From: Penelope pileata
Taxonomy: Eukaryota; Chordata; Aves; Galliformes; Cracidae
Reading direction: 5' to 3'
Assembly (NCBI GenBank): GCA_013396635.1
Contig: WBMW01005324.1
Coordinates: 186,001-250,000, forward strand
Length of the DNA: 64,000 nt
In this document: positions 47,538-60,954 of the stretch, in pieces
Layout of the letters: the number at the start of each line of letters is the position of its first letter
Numbering within the stretch: the first letter of the stretch is position 1
Position numbers and translations under genes: made by a program
The notes under the pieces: model-generated
Database searches by the model: none
The model's input: only the letters and a program-made list of their open reading frames with translations
Told to the model about the DNA's origin: nothing

Positions 47538-48645
47538 TGGTTCTGGTAAAGCAAGATGACAAAATATCCAAATAATGTGTGTATTTCAAAATGCCTTCAT
47601 TTCTGTTTATGTATGTACAAAAAATATATTTGTGTAATGTGTAATAAGGATTTGAATAAATGCTTGAAAATGGATTTCTTAATATGCTCATTATGTTTCT
47701 GAGCCTGCTAATTCTTTAAGGAAATGAAGAAAAAATAATGAAATGATGTTACACAGGTACTTAATTTTTTTTATCTCTGATACTACTCTGGTAATTAATG
47801 TCTGGTTTATGCAAACTAGACGATATCTCTTACTGGACACATTACTGTCAAGAAAATATTACTTGCCTTAATTATCAGTAATGAAGCAGGAATAAGCTGC
47901 TCACTTAGATATAATATATCTAATGACCTTTTCAGCTAGAGGTTGTGATGAAAGGTATCAGTTTCACAAATTATGCCTCATTCAGTTTCTGGCCTTTGTC
48001 TAGATTAATGTTTTGAGGATGAGTTTTAAAGTCAGACATAAATTGTGTTTGGTGTTTAAAATTGATTTAGTGTCTTGCTTTTAGTACATCATTTTCTCTC
48101 TTATAAATTACACCAAGCCTCATTTTTATCTTCATGTTTCATTATGAAAGTCAATAGTTAAGTCTAGTCTTGTCTTATTAAGTACTGCTGTATATTTTGA
48201 CAACGGTAACTGGCAGAGGAGAGCTTAAATGAGCATTGTAATATGGAGGTGTACCATGAATTTTAAAAAGCTTGTCATCAGTTATGTTTACTTTTAAAAA
48301 CTTTTTGATCAAAATTTTACTTTCCTAGTTCTTAACATATAATCCAGTTTTAAAGACATCATTAACTGTCATTATTGTTAGTATTATTAGCAATGAAATA
48401 GGTAAAGTTAATCACTTATAGTTTTTTCCTCTATGTGGCCTATAACGTGATCATCTCCAAAGTATCTGATTAAATTGTGTAACTGTGCTAACTTGTGAGT
48501 ATAGTGAATATTTTCTCTAGGAAATGTTTCTCCATGTCCTGAATGACTCAGGTCAAAGTGGACTTCCACTGATGTAGTGTACTTGGTGAGCCATTTGTGT
48601 CCATGACCTAGATGGGATTTGGATTTTTTTCGGCTGATTCAGCAG

Positions 48646-48653
48646 TGACGTCA
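48646..48653. promoter_or_regulatory. Full CRE palindrome (CREB/ATF motif)
   Basis: TGACGTCA, the exact cAMP-response element, lies within AGCAGTGACGTCAAGAATG. It keeps a CpG in CpG-poor DNA. A second identical palindrome is at 54371-54378. Confidence 0.35.
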
Positions 48654-50420
48654 AGAATGAATCTAACAGTCCATTTGCTCTGAAGGATGGCACAGTGCTG
48701 TGACTTCTAGTAAATTCCAAAATTTCAATGCACATCGTTACTTTTTACCAAATAAGCTCCATTTTGTTCTTCTTTCCTACTAATTCAGTAGAAATTAATT
48801 CATATTGTATTGCTTGCACATCCTGCACAGTTGGTTTCAGGCATTTGGATGTAATTTAGGAAAAAATACGTAGTAAAGGATCAGTTATATCTGTAGGGAT
48901 TAAGAAAGGAAAACGGAGCATGGTCATACATTAAATCTATCTGATATGTGTTGCATTTGGTCTGTACTCAATATGTATGTCCATGGATCAATTCAAGCAG
49001 CAAAGATTAAGTTCATTAGTGGGACAGTTCAGAAGGTCATTAGTGCCCATTGCCAGCTTTCACTCACGTAGCCAGCCTTTCAGCTGATTCTAGTGTGCAA
49101 TTGTGAGCTCTCATAAGTAACTGAGCACATCACAGTAGTTAGGATAGATGTGCTTTAGGTCTCAGCTCAGATGTGAAGCAGTTTTTCAGTATTCTGACAT
49201 ACAAGAGTTGAGGTGACAGACACCAGAGTGTAATGGCACTGCTCTTTTTAAATACTTAAGATTTCTCATTCCCTGGGAGGAGTTAAATTTTAGTCTTTGT
49301 GTTGGGGCAGCAACAGGATGTACCTTCCTCACATTAATGCTCTCAGACTGTACTGCTTTCAGCCTGATTCTGTGTCCTTAATACTACAAGGAAGTCAGAA
49401 AACATCAGCTTTTATCAAAACTCTTTTCATCTTGGCCTCACAGAAAAAAAATCCATCAGTAATACAGGTGATTGGTCAGATCCACAGTGTGATTTCCAAC
49501 AAAATAAACCCCACAGATCTCAGGCTCAGCAGAGAGGAGGGCGGGGGGGCAAAGCAAATTACTCTTTAGAAAGCCTGGGAGAAATGTAACTCGTGTAACA
49601 GGAACTGATGAGCCAATCCCTACTCTGCTTATCTCCACCAAAGAAAAGATGAAGGCTGGTTGCAGAAGGAGGCAGCTCTTTTCTTGCTGTAAGTGCATTT
49701 TTAAGATACCTCATCCCGGACTGTGTGCAATTGCTTGCTATTTGGTCAAGATTCCACTGCTCTTCAGCATGGAGAAAAAACTATTTCCAAATTTCATAGT
49801 GTTGTTTCCAGAGTTTTGACAGACTGTTCGCCATCCTTCTTACAGGAAAGAGAACACGCTGAGCACGTAGCCAACGCATGCTCTGCTCTTTTTGCCTGGT
49901 GTAATAAGTGTGACTGGTTTTAAAACTGGCATCTTTAAAGTTTATTTTAAACTTTTTAAATAGTCTTGAAAAAAAAATAACATCTTACTCTTCAAAAATG
50001 TTTGGTTTGGTATGAGAACAACAAACTGTGTTTGATTTACAGTTGAGCTGCTTGGTACAGTGTTTTGTCAGACACAACCTTAATATAAAATACACAGAAA
50101 AACTTCAGTAGTAGAAATACCTCCATTTTGGACCATGACATTTTTTTGCCATGAAGTGAAGTAGTTAAATGTTAAGTGGGACCCTCAACATGTGATTTTT
50201 AGGAAGGCAGCAGCAATAATTGAAAAATAAATCATATTCTTCCTTGTCAAACGCCATTTTATTGTGTTAATAAACAATGAAGAGGGGAATGAAGTCAAAG
50301 CATAGCTACAAGTGTGTTATCAATAGTGTCTCAAAATGAGTTGGAGTCATTCATATGAACTAAAAAGAGCACTTAAATATATTCAAAACTAAAGCCAATT
50401 ATTTAGAAGACTGTAAACAG

Positions 50421-50454
50421 AGTGGGAAGGAGCAGGGAGAGGGAAAGGGAGAGG
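50421..50454. repeat. Purine-rich (GA) tract
   Basis: A 34-bp stretch, almost all G and A, is built on GGGAGAGGGAAAGGGAGAGG; it is a simple low-complexity sequence. Confidence 0.7.
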
Positions 50455-53050
50455 ACTTAGTGAGTGGAATAAATTGAAAAATTGCTGGGCATACTGGAGA
50501 AACTACAAAATGGTTTTAAGAAGTGGTAACTTAATTGTTAAGTAGTTATCTGTTTAGTGTGAGTATGGAAATAACAAACAAGTATAACAAATTGTTTGAA
50601 ATAATGTAAAATGCCACTTCTCTCAGTTCTTTCCAGTGCTTCAGTAATTTCTACTTCATACAACTGTTTTTCCAACTTTGTACGTCAGCTGCTGTGTACT
50701 TTTACTCCCAGTCTCTTCTTAACTGTATCACTGCCAAAATGGACAGAAAGATAGGTAATACATTCAGTGATCATCACTTGAGGCAGGAGGCATGAACTTC
50801 CACAGCAAGAGAAAGTACATCTCCAGCGTGTTTGTGGATCTAAAAAACTTCCATATGTATAATCTCCTTCCCAGGCTCTACAGAGGATTCATATAATTAT
50901 TCTTTTTTTTCCCCCCAAGATCTGTAAAACAAATATTTTGCTGTTAATATTTTCAGTTTCTTGTGCTAGAAGATACAAGGCTTTTAGTAGAATACAGCCA
51001 TGAGTGAAAAGATGTATGAAGGTACTCTGAGCACTGCTGCAGACTAAAGGCTAACTAATCGATCATTATTTCGTGACAGGGAAAACAAAGTCCATTAGAC
51101 TGAATCCCAAATCACTCCCTGGAAAATTCCACTTTCCTTTTGAGTTTTTGGTTAACTGAACAACAAACATTTTCCTGTTGATTAGTCCCAAATTCCTTGG
51201 TATCATTTATATATGTTGCCTGTAATGTCTCTGGTTAGAAACAGTCAAAATACATAGACCTACCGAGAGCATTCACACTGTGTCCTTTCCTTCAGCATGT
51301 ACTGAAGGAAAATTGTACAAAATTGTTGTGGCTGTACCTGAAAGTCTTGAGTGGAAATGGCAATTAGACCTGTGTTGATTAACTGCATGGAAACTTGTCT
51401 GCCACCTTGGCCTCTTTGCTAGAGATAAATGCAAACTTCATGAAACTCTCTCTCTGAAAAACCATTTGCTGTGTGTCCTGGTTCACATGTCAGCTACAAG
51501 AGGTAGCTGCAGACCAGATCAGGGAAACACTGAAAACCTTCACTGTATTCAAAACTTTAAGTGCCCTATGCTGCTCTTGGAGTTACATGAGACAACTGTT
51601 TTAACTACTCCAGCTCCAGCAAAGTGGCTGGAGCGCAGGTTAAATAGCTGATGCCAATAACTAAATTAGATATTCTCAACAAAACCTGACTTAAAGATAA
51701 GAGTCACGCTGGTTCACTCTCAGCTGGCCTCAATCTACCCCCCTGCCTATGCACCCAGAATTAACCACAGGACTCCTGCTGATGTTAAAGTTAATTTAGA
51801 TGTAAATCTAGATTAATCCCAGATTTAATCCCATGTTCAAAATGTTGCACATTACATACATTCTGCTTTTATAATACCAACTTGAGACCTAGGTCTACAA
51901 TCATTCTCAAAAAAATTATTTGCAAGAGTGGTGGACTACGTGATAGCCCATAGAACTGTGTAAGTGAAAGATTCAGGCTTTTCCTGATGGTTAACTTTAC
52001 AAGGCGTTGTTTTAGGTGTAACTTTTGTTTAACGTAAAGTGGAAACATTGGAGAAGTAATAGTAATAGGATGCACCACAAGGAAGAAAACATGAAAATTA
52101 ATCATAACATCGCAATGAGACTGAACTTGAGGGAGTATAAAATAAATCGTATCATGAAATGCAGGAAATTTCATGATGACCTCACAATAGTAAGACAGTA
52201 AGATTTTGGAATATTGAATTTCACCAGATACCCTTATTAGATTTTAACTTATTTTTTTAATATAAAACAGTCTCTTAGAGACTCAGATCATTATGGATAA
52301 ACCACAACGTTTGTTCTAAAGCAGCCATGGATTACTTTTCACTGTTTTTCAGCTTACAGACGTTTGTTGAGAGAATACCTACTTTGTCATAATTGTAATG
52401 TGACAGTGAAAACATATTTTAAGAAAATTTTCCTAATTGTTACAAAATTATTATGAAGTCATGCATTTTATTTTAATATTCTTTTATCATCTGAAATGGA
52501 AAGTAAGCCTCACATTAAGAAATAACCCTCAAGCCCCCAAAATAGAGATATTATTCAATCCGCTGAAGAATTGCAAATGCAATTAATTATAGTTGTGGTT
52601 TTTTTAAGTAGTGAAAGATCGTTAAAAAAATCTGTCTGTTGAAAAAGGTGAGAGTCTGTGTCCCAGTGAGTTACATATTTGTGTACTGATAATCTTTAAA
52701 TTTACATTGGAAGCAATAAGTGATTTTTCCAGTTTTAAAACCTCTTATGTGGATGGACAAACCTGGAAAGGAGGTATGCCTAAATTTATTTTTTTTTAAT
52801 TATAGCTTGGCATGCTTTTAATATAGCTTAACTTTTCTACTTGTTCGTATGCAGTAGGAACTCATACCTTGACCTCTAATACAAGCTGTCAACCACTGAT
52901 GGGATCTGCAGTATCTTACCTCTGTGAGAAGTCTTCCTGTAGCCCCTCTTTTAGGAGAGTTTGAGTGCTGACCTGTTCCATTTAAATTCTTTAGAAATCA
53001 AGACTGAATGCAATGTAGAGGACCATCCTAACGAGTATCAAGTGTTTGGT

Positions 53051-53074
53051 GTTTTTGTTTTGTTTTGTTTTTTT
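53051..53074. repeat. Short (GTTTT)n tract
   Basis: Three imperfect units of GTTTT between T-runs; ordinary low-complexity sequence. Confidence 0.75.
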
Positions 53075-54370
53075 GCATATACCCATTTGTCCTCCAAAAG
53101 GTCTGAAACCATTACTGTAGTAAAGAAGCCTCCTTCAGAATTTCCTTAAAATCAAGTTAATATTGACTGTAAAAAACATACTGATGAAGAGAGAGCTTTT
53201 GCTGTGGAGGTACTCACAGATGGATAGGCATGTGTAAAAGGAAAACAGACAAATCAGGCTGCAATACCAAAAACACTGCAATACAATTGAGAAGAAAAGA
53301 ATTTTGTGAAGAAAGAAGGTAGGTGGAGAGCCGCTGTACCGTATTAATGTTTATATGCTTCCCTCAAATGAGTGTATTTGAAACAGTATTTCTCAACGGG
53401 GAAAGATACATTGAAGAAAAAAAAGTATGATAGTGAAATTTTGTGTTTTACAAATTTACTGGTATCATAACCATAGATAGAAACAAAAGATCTGCTTGTT
53501 TCTATACCTATGGAAGAAAGGCTGCCAGTGATGAATCACGAAATTGCAAAATACATGCAACATGAAATTTTAAAAGATGGTTAAATAAAGGGAACAGTTT
53601 CGATAAGGATTTCATTTCAGGAAAGGAATGACTGAGCTGTCATTGGCTGTATATTGAGTTTGATTTCAGGGTCCATGTAACATTGCTACGATATCATGTT
53701 TGTAAAAACAACGTAAGCTTAGCTTTAGGATGAAGTGGAATATAGTGTTATTTTTAGGAAAGGAATGATCCTCAAAAATTTAGATCAAATGACAGAAAAC
53801 AATATATGATGTGCGTGGTACTAAGGTAGTGCAAACTAAGGTCTTTCAGTAAAAAATATGACCCATTAACCTGAAAGATATTGGATACAGTTTAGAACTA
53901 TGCATGTAAAGCAGTTGCATGAAGGAAAATAGTAATCTAAATTATAACGAAAGATAAAGCTGATAATTTTGTCAGATAGCTTTCCAATTACATACCATGT
54001 GATATTATCTGTTTTGTTGTAAACTTGAAACAATAACAAATGTTGGGGAAAGAGTTTGGTTTCATTGCTTGTGGAAGGGGTGGTATTTCTCCACAGTTCA
54101 AAAAGGGAATCAAAAAGTTCTTCAAAGACCAGTTAGTCTGCTTTTAGTGCTTTACCTCTCAACATCTCTGAATTTAGTTAGGTTCCTCTTGGAAAAATTA
54201 TTTGTGGGTTTTCAAGAATCTCTGTTCCTCTCTTAGCCATAAAGATCAATAAAAGCCAAACTTTTCAATATATCTTTGATATTTAACATGTTCCAGATTG
54301 TACAGGAGGATGAATAATTTTTGTTCTAATGTCCTTCACTTATTAAGCGTGTCTTTTCAATGCTTAGTGA

Positions 54371-54378
54371 TGACGTCA
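54371..54378. promoter_or_regulatory. Full CRE palindrome (CREB/ATF motif)
   Basis: TGACGTCA lies within the 10-bp palindrome ATGACGTCAT (54370-54379), an ATF/CREB-type site. It is followed about 15 bp later by TTCTAATCACAG, which has a TAATC core. It is the second full CRE in this intron. Confidence 0.35.
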
Positions 54379-54442
54379 TGTGAATTTGATTTCTAATCAC
54401 AGTGAAGCCACGAATACTGGTAGATATCTTGAATCAGTGAGT

Positions 54443-54480
54443 AAAAAAAAAATAATACTAGTCAAAAAAAAAAAAAAAAA
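54443..54480. repeat. A-rich low-complexity tract (A10 and A17 runs)
   Basis: Runs of 10 A (54443-54452) and 17 A (54464-54480) are separated by TAATACTAGTC. No retroposed body is recognised upstream. Confidence 0.9.
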
Positions 54481-55605
54481 GCAAAGTATGTATTGTTTGA
54501 CCCTAAATGCCAGATTCTGAGGGACTAGATTTGAAAAAAAAACTAAGTGCAGGTCAGCAGAAGTTTGTTTTTACTGAAGAATGCACAGCAAATTTACCTA
54601 TGCTGTTAATTGCCACAGATAGAGATGGACTTGGTGCATCTTTGCAGGAAAAGTGGGTCTTTGGATTGAACACTGTGTAGTATGCAGCAACAAAATGATC
54701 TTGCCCCAGAGACATTACCATTCTGAATAGACATAGAGATGAGAGATGTCTTACAAATGTGGCATCACAAAGTGGTAGTGAGAAAAAGTTTTCCAGAGTT
54801 AGTTTTTGCAGAACTAAAAACTAAATCAGGAGCTCCTCAGGCCTTGTCTAATTTCTTCATAGGAAGAAATAATGTCTTTAATTCTTGCTGCACTCTCACA
54901 TTCTTAAAGTTCCCTAACAACAGTTGTATATTGCAAATCGATATCAAACCTCTTAGAATCATGGATGAGCCCAATAACTGATACCTAGTTTGAACTGGTA
55001 ATCCATGATTTCATGAGTCAAAAGAATGCCTCTAAAAGCAGCAGTATATTCCTTGGCAGGACTCATCGTCTAGAAGTAGCATCTAAAACATTTTGATTTA
55101 GCCTCAATTAAGAGGCAGTGTACATATGAGCTACATGTGTACATGAGCTGTAAAATGGTCCTATTTAACTGATTTTTTCCTTACATATTGCACAAACAAC
55201 ATGTAGAAGTGTCTGTGGAACAGTTGTGTTATAGAAATATTCCCAAATACTTCTTCCCCCAATACTAGACTGCATTAGTTGAAACCTAAAATGAAAGTGT
55301 GCTTCACCAGTGCCATATTAATGATACCTTTCCGAGCACACATACTTAAAAATATAAGTTAGATAGGGTATTGGTTAAATATTTTAAATTAGTCTTTATA
55401 GTATCACTCTAGCAATGTCAAATACAATTTTTATTTTAAAAGATTTTGTTGGAATTTAGTCTTTGAAAATATTAATAACAGCTTACAGCAGGTAGGCTAT
55501 AAAATAACACTGTATGCTGTCTATTTAGTTTCTGGTTGAAAAAGCACAGCAGTACTTTAGTTCATTACCTTTGAAAAAACAGTAACAAGATAATACAGCT
55601 GCCTC

Positions 55606-55648
55606 TGATTAAGATGTAAATTCTTTCTAATTAGAATGTAAATTCTTA
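55606..55648. repeat. Direct repeat of 21 bp, 22-bp period
   Basis: Copies at 55606-55626 and 55628-55648 share ATGTAAATTCTT and the preceding TxATTA pattern, with about four differences. It is a small local duplication. Confidence 0.75.
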
Positions 55649-58600
55649 CATTTAAATGAAGACATCAATTGTCAGGATGCCATATGATATCTTATTCCAC
55701 CTTGCCTGAATGAAGCCCTCACTGTTCATCTATGGCACTAAAATAGTTTTGCAATCCCTTTGTTCTCTGATTCTTGTAATATTCTCTCTTCATGTTCCCT
55801 TTACACATTGCTTTTGTTTGTTTTCCCCCTGCATCTGATATTGTTGTGTCTTGGGATTTTGCAGAAATTTGGAATGAAAATTGAGTTCAGTCAGTGCCAG
55901 TATTTGCTTGTGCCTCAATTACTTCTGCTGAATTTTCCTCAATGCAAATCAGGCAGGTTGCATAAAGTGGTGCATGTATTTGAAATAATTAATTTTCCGT
56001 AAAATGATGGATCAAGTCCAATCAACCTTCATGAAATCTAAATAAAAGAATAGAGAATTAGAAATTAATTAACATTTTGTGTTGCTAGTACTTTATTATG
56101 CAGTCTAAACTATAAATAATAAGTTGGGTTTTTGAGCATAACTTTTTATTATGAACTGTTGATGATAACCTTTGACATAATCATTTTGTTAAAATATATC
56201 AGTATAAGTATACTAACATAAATTAAATGCCACAAAAGGCATTGTAAATTAATAACGTATTTTAAAGAAGAAAATTACAATGTGTGAAGAGTTTAAGAAC
56301 TGACCCATTAATTATTTTTGCATGTAAAACTCTTCTCAAAGTTAGGGCAATGTGCATCTACTAGTTGGTTTTAGAAGTGTTTAACTCTGTTGTTATATTA
56401 AATCAGATTGTAATGCTAACTCTTTTTAACTGAGAACATATCTTGGATTTTATTTTATTTTTTTTTCTTTTAGAAACTTGTTTCAAATCAAATACCTATC
56501 TAGGAAAAATTTACATACTTCTTACTGATAAATGCCTTCTGTTGCTACTTGAAATCATTCTTCTTTTCCCTGCTTACGAGTTGTATTAATTTTTAGTACA
56601 TATTTTCTACAGTGTTTCAAACCAATAAGACTCTATGCGTATTAGATTTGGTCAGAGGTAATGGCATCATTTTTGGTAAAGTGATACAACTGTTGTCACA
56701 AATGACAAAAGAAAATTTGAGCTAACACATAGATGTAATCAATGAAGATGTTGTGTAAATACTATTCATAATACCTTTACATACAGAAAGGTATAATTAT
56801 AAAATTGTTCGTAGTAATGCGACTTTATATGGTGACTGCAGTTAGACTAATATGCCTGTATGTACTTAATCACATAAATCTAAGTACATTTTCAAAGATT
56901 TACTTGGATTTACTTGAAATGTTAAACCTAATGATCAGGTAAAGTTGAGTGCAGTTTTAAAAAGCTGAAAAACATTCTTGTAACAGTAGTTAGTTACACT
57001 GGCCTTAGCATCATTGATAGTATAAGGGTGCTTGCCATAGTATCTTTCACTAAGAGTATTGCACTATTTGTCCCAAACTGAATCGTAGCAGGTGTTGCTT
57101 TAGTAGCAAACACAAAGACTGAGCTTGTGTGTTAGGAGAGTCAAAAAGGAGTCTCTAATGTTGGGGCTTTTTTAGGTTGTCACAAGCAGAAAAGCACAAT
57201 GTATTAGAAAAGTGTGACTTACTGAATACAAATATTTTGTTTACTTTTCTCCTTTTACCCTTCAATATAATATATTCCTATATGAGATAGTTTTAATATG
57301 CTTAGAAGAATCTCATCAAAATATAAAATTAAATGCAATCTTTCAAATCTCTTTTACTCAGGAACTATAAAGATGCTCTAACTTTTAGGTCTTTTAAGAA
57401 ATACACCATTTCTTATTTTGCAATTCTCAGAAACAGCACAAAAAACGCAAATGACACAAAAAATTATTCCTGTGAGACCACCAGTCATTTAAGTGGTTAA
57501 TCGAGTTTACACACAAGTGCTGTTGTTTTGCTGAGCAACTAAACTGTGCATTAAATAATATGTAGGATGAAGCCATATTATTTTTATATAGAAATTATAC
57601 AGTTCACAAGAGCTAGGACATCTGAAGCCTGACGATCTCTAGTACACAAGTAATCAATGTGGGTATCTCAAGTGATTCTGACAGTTTTTACAGAAAAGAT
57701 ATTGAAACTATACTTTCAGATATATATACTTTATACTTCCAGATTTCCTTTAACCACCTGATCTAAAATGTCTAACGTGTACCCAGTTCCTCTGGTGTTA
57801 TGTTTTGGAATCCACAATAAGGTGATGGAGGTTTACCTCCTTATCTGCAACGTAGCGATTTGACCTGTGTCTCTTCCTCCCTGAATTTGTATTTGCTGCC
57901 TTTATTGTCTTTTACATCATTCTGCATTTCATTTCAATATCTGTCTCTAGCAAAACAAAATGTTGTCTCAGATACACAGTCCGTTCTATTCATTAGCTCG
58001 ACCAATGTGACGTTCATTGTGGACATTGTGTGTGAATTACATCTCTACAGCTTTCCTTGTAATCCAAATCTGTATTGGTTCTTTTTCTGTAAAAGGAATC
58101 CCAGACTCTCCTGTTTCCTCAGGAGTCTACTGCTGTGTCAACAGGACTTTTTAAAGTGTAAGCTTAATACATTTGCTTAATAAGCAATCTTATTTATATC
58201 CTGCCATTAACTAATTTCGTTTTCACCTTCAGTAAGTTCTAGCATTGATGTACCTTTTGTGGCTAGCCTATACTCAGTGTTACATTTTCTGCTGCATTGT
58301 AGCTCAGCTGTAATTACAGTCTTCACTGAATACCTCAGTAGGATGTGTCAGCAGAGAAGGTGGATTTCATTCTGAGTTACAGCAGGCTCATCTCTCTCTA
58401 GCAGCATCTCTTATGGACATATCTTTCTCAGTTCTGTCAAAAATTTTCATCAGCTCCTATCTTGTCCTGCTTTGGACATGTTCTCTTCATGTGACATTTG
58501 TATGGTTCTCTGCACTGGGAGGACACCACACTGTAACAGCGTGTATCTCAGTTTGGTGTGGTCTGCTTGCCAAGGGAAAGGGCCTCGTCTTTTTTCTCCT

Positions 58601-60940
58601 TTTTACTTACTATTTTTTAATATGTTACATCACTGGGGGCCTATGCTTGCATCTTGAGGGCTCTTCTCCAAAGACATAACTATCTTATACATGACTCAGC
58701 ATCATCAAGATCACCTTATTCACGTTTCAATATGAAATGAAATGCTATGTGTCTACAAAAGTACTCTAAGCTATTTCAACTACATCTGTAAATCAGAATT
58801 TCTTAGTAACAAAAGATTTGTTTTGCCTCCCGGTGTTATTCCATCACTACATAAATTGATAAGAAAAATTTGTAGAGCGCAAGTGTCATTGCAATCCATT
58901 TTTAGAACACTTTAGCTAACCTTTGGGTTGAATATCAGTCTACTTTCCTTTTTACAAATGAATTGATAGGTTTGAAGGGGTTGCTCTGAATTTTGAAATA
59001 TTTAAATACTTCACAAAACAATTTTACTTGTCTCCACCAAGTAACTGCAAGGCAAACTGCCAGAGTTTATTGTAGCAATCATTTGTCTCTACATTTGGTG
59101 AGGAAACAAAGACGTTCTGCCATATTAATGGGGAAACATCTGCCCTTCAAAAGAGAGAAGTCTGATTAAATAAAAGAGAATAACTTATACTGTCAGTATG
59201 AGAAAGAGTGTGGAATAATTAGTGAGAAATTATAGGTCAGGTGTAGGGTTCCTGTGACATTTTGGGTCTCTTTTATTAATCCTGCCAGTTTTTGCCAAAA
59301 TGTAGGCATAGATTAGAACTTAAGTTTAAACTCTCACTTTAGCTAGAACTGTCAAGGACGTCTGAAAGATTGAAAACTAAGTGATGAAAAAAATCACACA
59401 CTGTGATCTTTGTAGCAAGATTCCCATCACAAAATGATGAGTACCTTTTCTTCCTCCATAGCCGCAAGAAGAAAACCTTTTCCCTCGCATCCTGTATTAC
59501 GCAAGATGAAATGAATTAAATTCATGTTTGTGATAGTTGTGTTACCCATTTTACTTCTAAGTGGAGAGGTGATGGAAATAGAAACAAATATTTTCAGCAG
59601 TTTTTGGTAGAGTAGGTGAAAGGCAGGGCTGAGTGTATGAATAAGTACGTAAAAACAGTTAAGATACTTATTTTGGACTTACGTAGCCTTGTTTTGCCTA
59701 ATAGGAACATTCGGTTTCACTTTTGCATATATTATGCCCAGAATATGTTGACCAAAAGCCATCTTCTGAATAAATTTGCTTAAATTACTAATACATGGAC
59801 TAACATATTTTAAAATTAGGTTTAAAATTATGCAGAGTAGAGGTGACACTGAAACACAGTTCATGTGTCTATAAATTTAATTTTCTTTCTAATTTTTTAA
59901 AAGTTGAGGAATAGCTTCAGAACTGTGTATAATAATGATTGGTATTAAGTACTGAAACTTTTTATAAATAGACAGAGCCTATGGGTTGTTTTTCTTTTTT
60001 ACATTTTACATTTTAATGCAGCTTTTACCAAGTGTGATGATCCATCACTAACTTTCCCACTACCATCAACCAGACTGAGCCCATCAGCCTGCATTATTAC
60101 TATAGTAAAGTTGATGCCGTAGGATTGTAAAATAGGGATTTTTCTCACTGAATACTGACCTATGTGCAAATAACATGTGGCCTGATTTTAAAGAAAGGTG
60201 GTTTCCTACAACTCCTTCCTTCTCCCAGTCATTTGGGGTTATCAATTGGCTTCTTGTCAGAAGCGGATGCCAGTCTTCTTGCTCAAGTGAGTTGCTGATG
60301 CATCATAACTCTTCCTTCGACATGGATTTCCCCTTATGCTTCTACTTTATGATATATGAGACTTTAAGTGTTTCTTGGGTGTTAGATGTATTCACACCCA
60401 ATTTCACTGTTCCATATTTAAAATTCTAATCCATTCTACTGCTCTACCTGATAAACCTTTCTTCATTCAAAAGACTTCTCACAACTGTTTCTGTCTTTGA
60501 CATACAGAAATGGAATGATAAAATGACTGAAAAGCAATCTGGGCAATTTTACTTCAGCAATTTTCATTGGTGCATTGTATAGATTGGGACTGCATTTGTT
60601 ATATTTGTAATCCTTCATTGCATTATTGGTATTTGACATAAATATGTTTTCTCTAACTTTACAAAGCTTGCATAAGCATGTAAAATAAATCAATAAAAAC
60701 TTGACAAAAACCTAATGTAACATTATATCTAAATACGTAATTTCTGGCCCAATACTACATATACAATTATTTTAGACATTTTTGGTTTGTCTATACTACC
60801 CATGAAATTGAAAGAAGACTTCCTAGTCTTTCATTTCTGTGGCAGCCTGACATTTTTTAGATTGCTTTATTTGAATTGTTCTACTGGGGTTCTCCACTGC
60901 TGCAACCAGTCCGGCACTATTTGGCCATAATTTTACACGG

Positions 60941-60954
60941 AAAAAAAAAAAAAA
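60941..60954. repeat. A-homopolymer, 14 bp
   Basis: A run of 14 A after TTTTACACGG. No associated element is recognised. Confidence 0.9.

Noticed and set aside
57749..57790. Possible start of the terminal ELP4 exon (acceptor-like CCAG followed by text resembling a Pro-Pro-Asp-Leu segment)
   Set aside because: All three frames break at a stop or fail to give the expected leucine-histidine-leucine-proline-proline start, and no downstream tail sequence follows.
57860..58679. Two open frames (106 and 88 codons) rich in L, F, S and C that resemble membrane proteins
   Set aside because: Pyrimidine-rich DNA read in this frame gives hydrophobic pseudo-peptides; there is no start context, no domain and no continuity between the two frames.
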